64,000 nt of DNA from a virus: positions 62,001-126,000 of IMG/VR virus record IMGVR_UViG_3300042890_002891, one strand, 5' to 3'. Numbering within the stretch: position 1 is the stretch's first letter; every line of letters begins with the position of its first letter. Under the pieces are notes generated by a model that ran no database searches, was not told the origin of the DNA, and saw nothing but the letters and a program-made list of their open reading frames with translations. Positions 49,940 through 57,589 of the stretch are shown here, piece after piece. Made by a program: the position numbers and the translations under genes.

Positions 49940-51141
49940 GATTGAGCCTGTTGTAGTCGATATTTGGCTGTGGCAGCATGATCGCGATATCGATTGCCAT
50001 CTCTGGCCCAGATGTCGCCTTTGCCTTCGATGATATCAATCACACGATCCACTGTGCCATCTGTCCAGTCACTGATCCGGCCCATGTTCTTGTGTGGCAC
50101 TAACAATAACTTTTCCAGTTTGTTTAGAGCATCTTCTATGCTCCAGGGCACATACAGTCTTTCGTGATCGTTGGCAAACGTTTCAGGAAAACTTCTATAC
50201 GCGGGATACAGCACATTGGCGCCTAGTGCGTCTGCTTCACTCACTGTGTTTGATACCCAGTCTTGCAGCGCACAGTTGAACACCACACGGCTGTCATTGA
50301 CAATGTTGTAGTATTCATTCTTGCCTAGATCTTGGTGAATAGTCAGTTTACCTGCTGCTTCTAGTTCATGGGTTCTGGCCATGTAGGAGTCATTGTTGGA
50401 CTTTAACACACCGCCTGAGCAGATGCAAAACTCCACAGCAGTCAAGGGATGACGGCGATGATATGCTTCAATTAGATCCATGTAGAAATCCGGTTGCTTC
50501 TCCTGATCCCATCTTGCAGAAAATACCACACGATGACGGCGTTGGGCAAACGGAAGAATACCGGCTGCTCCGCCCACACGTTCTTGTACTTCTTCTTTGC
50601 CAAACGCCAGACCTGAGATGTTGTAGATAGGAGCCGTCCAGCCTGCAACACGCATGTGGGCAACCATCTCTTCGTTGGTGGCAAGTACTCCGGTTACAAA
50701 CTCATTAACCATTTGCTCATAAAGTCCCATCCATTTAGCCATACCCCACACGTGAACAAAATCATCAGGGTCGATAGACTGAGCGAGACAACGCACGTAA
50801 ATGCGAGGCCGCAGCTCAGCAGGTACCTGGTCCAGTATGTACGGAAGTGATTCGATACCTGGCTGAAACATGTCTTCAAAATAGATAACGTCTTCATGTG
50901 TGACCTCACCATTCTTCATGAGTTGCACCAAGTTCATCATCTGGCTCATACCAAAGTAACTGCGCCCGTGTGCGTCCAGAACTTGGCCAACACTGATGGC
51001 TTGTGTGTTATCTATAGTTATGCCAGGCACATAAACAACATCTAGTCCACGACGATCAAACACACGCCGATTCCATTCTGTTAGTTGTAGAGTGTAACGG
51101 GCTTTGTAACTTTCAAGTCCCATGTAGTATAGTTTTCTCAT
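49936..51141 (-). CDS. GT-B-type glycosyltransferase
   Basis: 401 residues. The N-terminal half has a Rossmann-like pattern (YTLQLTEWNRRVFDRRGLDV), the C-terminal half VVFSARWDQEKQPDFYMDLI and FNCALQDWVSNTVSEADALG with the E-rich donor-binding helix of GT4-like enzymes. Overlaps the epimerase by ATGA, so it probably uses the same nucleotide sugar. Acceptor may be DNA bases or a surface glycan. Confidence 0.8.
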   Translation of the reverse strand: MRKLYYMGLESYKARYTLQLTEWNRRVFDRRGLDVVYVPGITIDNTQAISVGQVLDAHGRSYFGMSQMMNLVQLMKNGEVTHEDVIYFEDMFQPGIESLPYILDQVPAELRPRIYVRCLAQSIDPDDFVHVWGMAKWMGLYEQMVNEFVTGVLATNEEMVAHMRVAGWTAPIYNISGLAFGKEEVQERVGGAAGILPFAQRRHRVVFSARWDQEKQPDFYMDLIEAYHRRHPLTAVEFCICSGGVLKSNNDSYMARTHELEAAGKLTIHQDLGKNEYYNIVNDSRVVFNCALQDWVSNTVSEADALGANVLYPAYRSFPETFANDHERLYVPWSIEDALNKLEKLLLVPHKNMGRISDWTDGTVDRVIDIIEGKGDIWARDGNRYRDHAATAKYRLQQAQS

Positions 51142-51156
51142 AAAATATGCCTTTGT

Positions 51157-51741
51157 TTATTTAAAATTTGGACCGTTCACCCAACCTACCAAACTGTATC
51201 GTATGCCTTGAGTCACCGGAGTAACATCGTGAACCATCCAGGTTGGGAAGAAAATTATTTTTCCTCTAGTTCTTGGTGCAATCTCTGGTTGAGTTTTGAT
51301 GTAGTGGAATCTTAGATCCCCACCAGTGTACTCGTTGTCGTCTGATAATTGAATACTAAAACTCAACTTCCTGTTAGGAAACGGTCGTCCAAGATCCATG
51401 TGTTTTTGATAATTGCTGTTATTTTTTCCATCGTACACTGTGAATTGTAACGCAGTCAGGTGGGTCAAGTCAAATTGAAAATACTCGTTATTGACTTTTT
51501 TAATAGCATCGGTTAAAGTAGCGTACACCCAGTCAAAATCTGATTCTGTCTCGTCAGACTTTAACCATGCAATATCACAAACACGATAATCCGAAATTGA
51601 ACCGCTCACAGTACCGGATGTTTTTTTTACCCTGTTTCCTTGAATAACAATTTCATCCAGCTCTTGGTCAGTAAAAATATTTTCCAAAGCAACCCAACTG
51701 GTGTTATCCTTGGAAATACTAACCAATGGCCATTTGGTCAT
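51157..51741 (-). CDS. 2-oxoglutarate/Fe(II) oxygenase (prolyl 4-hydroxylase type)
   Basis: 194 residues. YQKHMDLGR (HxD), SFSIQLSDDNEYTGGDLRF, FFPTWMVHDVTPVTQG (distal His) and IRYSLVGWV (Arg) are the ordered P4Hc motifs. Such enzymes hydroxylate proteins, nucleobases or small molecules. Substrate unknown; lies between base-modification genes. Confidence 0.87.
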   Translation of the reverse strand: MTKWPLVSISKDNTSWVALENIFTDQELDEIVIQGNRVKKTSGTVSGSISDYRVCDIAWLKSDETESDFDWVYATLTDAIKKVNNEYFQFDLTHLTALQFTVYDGKNNSNYQKHMDLGRPFPNRKLSFSIQLSDDNEYTGGDLRFHYIKTQPEIAPRTRGKIIFFPTWMVHDVTPVTQGIRYSLVGWVNGPNFK

Positions 51742-52148
51742 TTGTTTACTAGTCCTTTTATATACTGATCTTTTATATACTGATCTCTCAAACTCTGTAC
51801 CTGTTGATCTTGTGCCCAGGTCTCGTTGGGATAAAGTCTACTTTCAACTTGCCCAAATGTTGTGCCGTTGTACTTGGCTGTTGCGATAGCTCGGTCTCTT
51901 TCGGCCAACACACGATTTTCAACAACACCTAGTCTTCTATTTAGGTTGGTGACATCATTCACTAATCTTCTCAGCGGACCACGCTCAACAGAAGTCTTGG
52001 CTTCAGGTCTTGTTAGTGCAACAATCATCAACAAGCCCCGCAAGGCGTCAATCACTCGCGGGTCTTGACTGGTCAGTGCTTCATCAAACATGTTGATAAA
52101 ACGATCTAGATCAAAGTCTGCAGAATCTTTTTCTCTTGATCCACTCAT
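51738..52148 (-). CDS. Conserved phage protein, function unknown
   Basis: 136 residues, acidic N-terminal half, helical, ending with an imperfect tandem duplication (RDQYIKDQYIKG) that comes from a 15-nt direct repeat at about 51751-51785. Function not recognised. Confidence 0.68.
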   Translation of the reverse strand: MSGSREKDSADFDLDRFINMFDEALTSQDPRVIDALRGLLMIVALTRPEAKTSVERGPLRRLVNDVTNLNRRLGVVENRVLAERDRAIATAKYNGTTFGQVESRLYPNETWAQDQQVQSLRDQYIKDQYIKGLVNK

Positions 52149-52372
52149 GCAGGACGAAATCCAGCCAGTCTACGAGCATCTTCCCACCACATGTTCTTGG
52201 CATTCTTGCCCTGGTGCCACTTGTTGAACTGCTGCCATGCATAGCTCTTGAAGTTGTAGAGATCGCTTTCATTGTAGCGATATCCGTATTCCTGACAAAA
52301 ATCCATATACGCTTCGAGGTCCTCGAAGATCTCAGTTACACGGGGATTGGATTTGAAAGACAATTTGGCCAT
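52145..52372 (-). CDS. Small conserved T4-like phage protein
   Basis: 75 residues, rich in Tyr, Phe, Trp and Asp/Glu (VTEIFEDLEAYMDFCQEYGYR), probably helical. Such a protein is common in T4-like phages, function unknown. ATGA overlap with the gene downstream. Confidence 0.72.
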   Translation of the reverse strand: MAKLSFKSNPRVTEIFEDLEAYMDFCQEYGYRYNESDLYNFKSYAWQQFNKWHQGKNAKNMWWEDARRLAGFRPA

Positions 52373-52383
52373 GATGGCTCCTT

Positions 52384-52836
52384 TTAGATATTGATAGATT
52401 GAACAGGGCGGTGAGTTTCATACTTGACCAGTGCGCCGTTTTCACCATCTTCGGACACTTCGATCCAGATTGCACGATCTGGATATCGGGAGGCAATCTG
52501 AGCATAAAGATCATCTGCCATCATTTCGCAACTTTTGTAATCTAGACTCAGAGTGGAATCACGATACAGATTCTCAAGCCACCGTTTGAACTGGATGAAC
52601 TCGATGTCCCGATCATTATGGAACACATCGACCCACACCCTGAAATGAAAGATGTGGCGGTGAGGACTAGCAAGAAACGATACATCATATTCATCTCCAG
52701 TGGCCAAGGCAGGATCTGTGGCAGCAGCTGGATATTTATGGATTCCTTCTTTTTGGAATGTGACCCAAATTTGTCGACGGGCATGCTGCATGATTCTGCT
52801 GCGGGTGTCTGCTAGTGATTGTTCTCGTTGATTCAT
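52384..52836 (-). CDS. Possible pterin-synthase-like (T-fold) protein
   Basis: 150 residues. HRHIFHFRVWVDVF, followed by FIQFKRWLENLY, then SCEMMADDLYAQIASRYPDR and IWIEVSEDGENGALVKY, parallel the order of PTPS/QueD blocks (H.H...V.V; D...LK; (T/S)CEN.A..L; V.V.E....GA.Y), but the zinc His triad is incomplete. It sits next to the DpdA-like gene. Homology to QueD is inference from motif order only. Confidence 0.5.
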   Translation of the reverse strand: MNQREQSLADTRSRIMQHARRQIWVTFQKEGIHKYPAAATDPALATGDEYDVSFLASPHRHIFHFRVWVDVFHNDRDIEFIQFKRWLENLYRDSTLSLDYKSCEMMADDLYAQIASRYPDRAIWIEVSEDGENGALVKYETHRPVQSINI

Positions 52837-53342
52837 AATGTTTTGTCCTTGGTATATTTAGACCAGTCAGTGAAGTGATCTCGATTTTGTAATTCATGCA
52901 CACTATGACACCATACTCCGGGATTGGTTGCGTCAAAGTCTCGGTCATCCAGTTTGAGTGTGGCATTGTAGCCCAGTTGCTGAATGTACGGCAACTTGAC
53001 CGATATCATGGGAATAAAGTTGTGGTGTTCGCACAATCCTGATTCCAGCAGGCCTTCTACACATCGAACATCTATGTCCAGGGTGCATAGATAGTCGCGA
53101 TCAAGAAAGCCTTGGATCATGTCTTCCCAAGGTTTCCACGCAGCAGCATCATTTATATCTGGATTGGGAAAACTTTGATTAGCACCAAAGTAGATATGAC
53201 GCCGTCCATTCAAGCGATACGCAATCCATTCCGCCTCTTGAATACCTACCACAAACAATGTGGGCATGCCATATGCTGGTGTGTGTTCTACTTCTGTTCC
53301 AGTAAAGAACTTTACTGATTCGTCGTGATCTGGTCTAATCAT
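52833..53342 (-). CDS. Conserved phage protein next to the DpdA-like gene, function unknown
   Basis: 169 residues. LFVVGIQEAEWIAYRLNGRR, HIYFGANQSFPNPDINDAAAW, YLCTLDIDVRCVEGLLESGL, HHNFIPMISVKLPYIQQLGY and DDRDFDATNPGVWCHSVHE make a well-ordered alpha/beta protein. Not recognised as any enzyme. Its coupling to DpdA on one side and the PTPS-like gene on the other suggests a role in base modification. Confidence 0.7.
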   Translation of the reverse strand: MIRPDHDESVKFFTGTEVEHTPAYGMPTLFVVGIQEAEWIAYRLNGRRHIYFGANQSFPNPDINDAAAWKPWEDMIQGFLDRDYLCTLDIDVRCVEGLLESGLCEHHNFIPMISVKLPYIQQLGYNATLKLDDRDFDATNPGVWCHSVHELQNRDHFTDWSKYTKDKTL

Positions 53343-54994
53343 GTTGCCTGCTCGTTTTCAAGTTGATCTAGTGCTGCTGTACTTAATTGTACTACATCAT
53401 CTGTGATCATGTCAACCTCTTCCACGTCAAAAAGAGCATTGAACTTTGTGTTAGCATTCACGGTCTTTTTGCCTTTGAAACCACGTGTGCCAATGATGTC
53501 CATCCAGTATTTGGAATAGTGTTCAATTATGGCTTCTGACTCGTCTCGATCAGTGGTAGCAAAAATTGCATCCACAATGTCTGCAAATCGTGCATGGTCA
53601 CCACTTTCATTCCACATCATGTATGGCCATTCGGCACCTGCGTCGAATGTTTGGTTTGCTCGTTGCACCGATTCTAAATGTGTCCACACATTGTGACCCA
53701 TGAGCAAGGCATAGCTAAAACTATCCCAACTGGTCTTGCCATTCTTACCAATTTTGTTTAGATCTGGTGGCACATGAAAGTGAGTCATGTTGTTGGGATC
53801 AAATATTTCACCATTCAATTCTGCATCAGTTTTGCGAACACCCGGTTTGTAAACACAAATATCCTTCATCTGCAACTGACTACTGATAGGGCTTTCGTCA
53901 AAGTGGTCCACAAATTTTTCTGCTACCACAGTTGGTCCATATGGGCGTGTGTCTGTGGAATATTTTTTGTCATCCACAATGGGGCTCATTCGATAGCTCC
54001 ATTTTTCATTGTGTGTTAGATCAATTTCGTGATACACTTGACCGTTTGCAGTGGCCAGGAACGGACTGGCACAATCAAAGCTGATGGTAAAGGTTGGATT
54101 CACATATTTCCGTATGGCCCGTTGAATCACAGTGAGCAACACTGCCCACTCCAGTTTGCTTGTGCCCAAAAAGTGCATCCAATCGTGAGTGCCTGATTGC
54201 AACAAGTTATCATGCCGTAGTGCTACCAGTCTGCGAAGTATCAGGTGGACGTCACACATGTTCTGCCCGCCCATGGCCCAGCCATCAAAGTGTGTGTCCG
54301 GGTATTTCACAGGGTCACAATAGTCCTTCATTTCCTGATACCAAGATTCTGCACTGGTGTGATTGTCGCCTTGCAGCACATTTAAAATCTTTGTTCCGCC
54401 GTCGTTCTTTCCTCGACGATTCTTCATAAAGTACTCGTTGTTGTACTTGGTTGCTGCCACAGCTTCAGGCAAGGTCTTGATGCCACATGCGTCGCTGGCT
54501 TTCTTGTCATGGATAACCCAGGTGGGAATATCCAGGGTCATTGCATAGTCACTGATACCATCCAGCCATTTGAGAATAGCGTCACGCTTCTTTTGTGCTT
54601 TGGCACAACCTGAGTTGGCCTTCCAGTCACCTTCCCACAAGCCCTTGGCAATCTGGAATCCGCCTGAGTCACCCAGCATGAATGTGCCAGGCTCGCGATT
54701 GCGAACCATGTCCTCCGACCAGTCCTGCTTGGTCAAATCCAGATTGGCATGACCACCGGAATACAGGCTCCACTTGTAGGGAAACAAGGCTTTAGAACTG
54801 TTGAGCCAATTCATTTGTTCCATGTCTGGTATACCGCTGGGCATACGACTGGGAGCAACATAAGGACCGTTTACAGGATCACGCTGTTTACCTATGTATG
54901 TTGCATAGAATCCAGAGATAGCCGGAAGGAACACAGCATATTGACTTAGTCCATCAGGACCCAGTTGTTTTTCAGTAAAATTATCTTGAGTCAT
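53339..54994 (-). CDS. dpdA: DpdA-like DNA 7-deazaguanine transglycosylase (TGT paralog)
   Basis: 551 residues. MLGDSGGFQIAKG (Asp109) and ISFDCASPFLATANG (Asp307, the candidate nucleophile) match the two catalytic Asp blocks of tRNA-guanine transglycosylase; LNVLQGD and FDGWAMGGQNM fit its other core motifs. The CxCxxC zinc site of TGT is not seen. DpdA proteins exchange guanine in DNA for 7-deazaguanines in phages and some bacteria. With FolE/QueD/QueE/YhhQ in the same region, DNA modification is the best reading. Confidence 0.85.
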   Translation of the reverse strand: MTQDNFTEKQLGPDGLSQYAVFLPAISGFYATYIGKQRDPVNGPYVAPSRMPSGIPDMEQMNWLNSSKALFPYKWSLYSGGHANLDLTKQDWSEDMVRNREPGTFMLGDSGGFQIAKGLWEGDWKANSGCAKAQKKRDAILKWLDGISDYAMTLDIPTWVIHDKKASDACGIKTLPEAVAATKYNNEYFMKNRRGKNDGGTKILNVLQGDNHTSAESWYQEMKDYCDPVKYPDTHFDGWAMGGQNMCDVHLILRRLVALRHDNLLQSGTHDWMHFLGTSKLEWAVLLTVIQRAIRKYVNPTFTISFDCASPFLATANGQVYHEIDLTHNEKWSYRMSPIVDDKKYSTDTRPYGPTVVAEKFVDHFDESPISSQLQMKDICVYKPGVRKTDAELNGEIFDPNNMTHFHVPPDLNKIGKNGKTSWDSFSYALLMGHNVWTHLESVQRANQTFDAGAEWPYMMWNESGDHARFADIVDAIFATTDRDESEAIIEHYSKYWMDIIGTRGFKGKKTVNANTKFNALFDVEEVDMITDDVVQLSTAALDQLENEQAT

Positions 54995-55662
54995 TGTTTT
55001 GTTCTAGCTATTAATTCGTAATCTTTTGCATACGCCTTGATCACACGTTGCGCAAGATCGGGTCGTTGCTGTAGTCGATCAACAAAGAATTTTTGCAACA
55101 GTCGCATATTGGCATTGTTGCCAGCTGAGTTTGAGTCTAGATCCGAGTATGGAGCAAATCCAAGATAGTCTGCAATTGCTGCATCAAAGTTGCGATCCAA
55201 CAAGAAGTATTTTCTCTTGACTGCGGGCAACAGGTCCTCAACAAACTCATGCTGTGACCACACATGATCATCAAACCTATTGACAACATCAAATATCAAA
55301 CGCTCAGTGGTCTGATTGTATCCGTCTATCCATTGCACTGCATCCATGGGCCAGTTGTGCGGCGAATATGGTTCGTCAGGAAACACAGGACCATTGGGAC
55401 CTTGCGGCGAAAGTATATAGGTGTTTAGGTATTGCACTATTCCACTTACCCAGCGATCCAGTGGATCTCGCAGTATCACAATCATTTCTGTTATGGTGTC
55501 ACTGTGATCATCTGCCACTGCGGTCATCCACTGATGGCGTCTTGCCCAGTCCAACATGTAGCTACTGGCGTTCTTGGGAATGTTCACAATGAATTGTGAC
55601 AGATCCGGACTCAGTGTTCCGGAACCGTAACTAAACCCTCGATCAACCAGTTGTGGGATCAT
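54991..55662 (-). CDS. Sulfotransferase-like protein
   Basis: 223 residues. IVNIPKNASSYMLDWARR (5'-phosphosulfate loop) and MIVILRDPLDRWVSGIVQYL (3'-phosphate loop) match sulfotransferases. The substrate is unknown. ATGA coupling to DpdA downstream and the sliding clamp upstream. Confidence 0.82.
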   Translation of the reverse strand: MIPQLVDRGFSYGSGTLSPDLSQFIVNIPKNASSYMLDWARRHQWMTAVADDHSDTITEMIVILRDPLDRWVSGIVQYLNTYILSPQGPNGPVFPDEPYSPHNWPMDAVQWIDGYNQTTERLIFDVVNRFDDHVWSQHEFVEDLLPAVKRKYFLLDRNFDAAIADYLGFAPYSDLDSNSAGNNANMRLLQKFFVDRLQQRPDLAQRVIKAYAKDYELIARTKQ

Positions 55663-56381
55663 TTGGTCTGTGCAGGCAAAATGTAGTTGTACACGGCAAG
55701 ACCAGAATTCACTGTGATTTGCATGCAGCCATCATCAGATATCTGCATGGTTTTGTCTCCAGTCAGGCTCAGAATGCTCATGACCTGACTCACTGGCCAT
55801 GACCAGGCATGCTTTAATGCACCAGTAATGTCATGCTGGAACACAAAGTTACCACTGTGCGTGGAGTGATCACCAAAGAAGAATTTGAGATCCTTGCCAT
55901 CAGTCTTGACTTGAAAGTTGAGTTCTTCTGAATTGGCCTGTGCTTGCATTCGCAAACGTTGGATAGCAGCCACAGTGGGTTCAAAAGTAATATGCCAGTT
56001 TACACCTTTGAATTTCAGTGTCTTGAGTTTGTCATTCACAATATCACTTGCCATGAATCGATAGTTGTTTTTAAAGTCACCTACCTTGTTTTCAAAAGTA
56101 ATGCCGTCCAGTTCACCATTGGCTTTGCGTGTGACTGCCAGTTTGGCATCTTCTCTGTATTCTTGCAAATTCAACAGTGTCTTGAGTTTGCCAAGATTGG
56201 GCATGCCAAATGTTCCAACAAAGTCAGCCATTGGATTGGCAAACTGTGCATCGATAATAACTGATTTGTCTTCGGCTAGTCCACCAACTGTGGTAGCAGA
56301 ATCAGTGCCAGTAATTTTGATTAAATCAATACAACCCAGGTCAAATGTGTGTTGTACAATATCTAGTAAATAGTCTTTCAT
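55659..56381 (-). CDS. 45: Sliding clamp (T4 gp45-like)
   Basis: 240 residues. VGTFGMPNLGKLKTLLNLQEYRED, SDIVNDKLKTLKFKGVNW and QISDDGCMQITVNSGLAVYNY follow the pattern of T4-like phage gp45. The trimer encircles DNA, holds gp43 and, in T4, also activates late transcription, which fits the late octamers here. Confidence 0.87.
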   Translation of the reverse strand: MKDYLLDIVQHTFDLGCIDLIKITGTDSATTVGGLAEDKSVIIDAQFANPMADFVGTFGMPNLGKLKTLLNLQEYREDAKLAVTRKANGELDGITFENKVGDFKNNYRFMASDIVNDKLKTLKFKGVNWHITFEPTVAAIQRLRMQAQANSEELNFQVKTDGKDLKFFFGDHSTHSGNFVFQHDITGALKHAWSWPVSQVMSILSLTGDKTMQISDDGCMQITVNSGLAVYNYILPAQTK

Positions 56382-57589
56382 GTTTCGGTCCTTTTGTTAA
56401 AACGTATAATCAATCTTCGGAGTTTTTCATCCGACAATCCCATTGCTTCTATCTTGGCAGATATTGCTCTGCGGACTTTTTTAATGTTGAGTTGTCCCTT
56501 TGTGGTGGCATCCTTGAGATCCACCGGCAATATTGCAGCAATCTCAATCAGTGCCATTAGCTCTAGTTCATTATAGATATCTTTTGTTGATCTGTCAACT
56601 GATTCTGGTGGTGTGGCATCAATTATTATGGGCGGTGCAGCATCAATATCTTCTTTTCTAAAAATTCCTGCCAGGGCTTGTCCGCCTCTAATACTTGCCA
56701 GAACACCGGGTTTTTTTAGTTCTATCCAACTGGTGCTGCCGTTGTTGTTGTGCTCGTAGATGATCTCGTAGCCCAGTATCTGTGCATGCTCACGCACCAA
56801 TCTACCAGGAGTATAGCAACAAAAGTGATGTTCCACAAGACTTACTGCACCTTGCTGATCGCAGTTGTTGTAACTGAATACAAAACTTCCACCGGGTCTC
56901 AACAGTCCAAACACTTCGGTCATGTATTGCTTGACTATTTCCAAAGGCTTGAAGTTGAAGTAGTGAAATGAATACACAAATCCAAATTGTTGTTTTGGCA
57001 GGTTCCAAAATATCGGATCAGTGGTGTATTCCTTGACCACGTAATAGCGAAGTCTACGCTGATACTCTTCAGTAAACTGTGTTCGCATAGGCTCCAACAG
57101 TTCTGTGTCGGTGTCCACCAAGTACATGGGGTCAAGTGCTACCAGATCTTCTACACCGGGACTGTGTGCTGGCCTAATCACCATGCCTGGATAATGCCAA
57201 TCAGTATACAGTTGCAATCGGCTTTGCAAAAACACCCAGGTCAAGGGTTCTATAGACAGTTGTCTTGATAGAATATATTCTGGCGTGTCTTTTTTCATAC
57301 CAGTTTGATATAGGTCTGTGCTGTCAGCAAAATATGCAGGCTCTTGTTGCACAATTAAATCCTGTACACTATCCCTAAGTTGCTGTAGATTTTGATCAAA
57401 CTGTCCAAGAAATTTCTCAGCACGACTCTTTGATTCGTTCAAACTGTCCAGGGCATCGGGCACCTGCACTCGACTGTCTTCAACAATTTTCACAATCTTT
57501 TTCAGCTCTCCGATAGTTTCAGTTGCAGTTGCCTGCACACTCAAGGTGTCCAGAGTATTTAGATATCCAACAAGGTCACTTAATTTCAT
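56378..57589 (-). CDS. Methyltransferase-like protein with N-terminal coiled coil
   Basis: 403 residues. Residues 1-75 are a heptad-rich helix, the middle contains FGFVYSFHYFNF and MTEVFGLLRPGGSFVFSYNN, the motif IV/post-motif part of class I methyltransferases, and the C-terminal 80 residues form a helical domain. The SAM-binding motif I is not obvious, so activity is uncertain. Lies between gp43 and gp45. Confidence 0.68.
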   Translation of the reverse strand: MKLSDLVGYLNTLDTLSVQATATETIGELKKIVKIVEDSRVQVPDALDSLNESKSRAEKFLGQFDQNLQQLRDSVQDLIVQQEPAYFADSTDLYQTGMKKDTPEYILSRQLSIEPLTWVFLQSRLQLYTDWHYPGMVIRPAHSPGVEDLVALDPMYLVDTDTELLEPMRTQFTEEYQRRLRYYVVKEYTTDPIFWNLPKQQFGFVYSFHYFNFKPLEIVKQYMTEVFGLLRPGGSFVFSYNNCDQQGAVSLVEHHFCCYTPGRLVREHAQILGYEIIYEHNNNGSTSWIELKKPGVLASIRGGQALAGIFRKEDIDAAPPIIIDATPPESVDRSTKDIYNELELMALIEIAAILPVDLKDATTKGQLNIKKVRRAISAKIEAMGLSDEKLRRLIIRFNKRTET

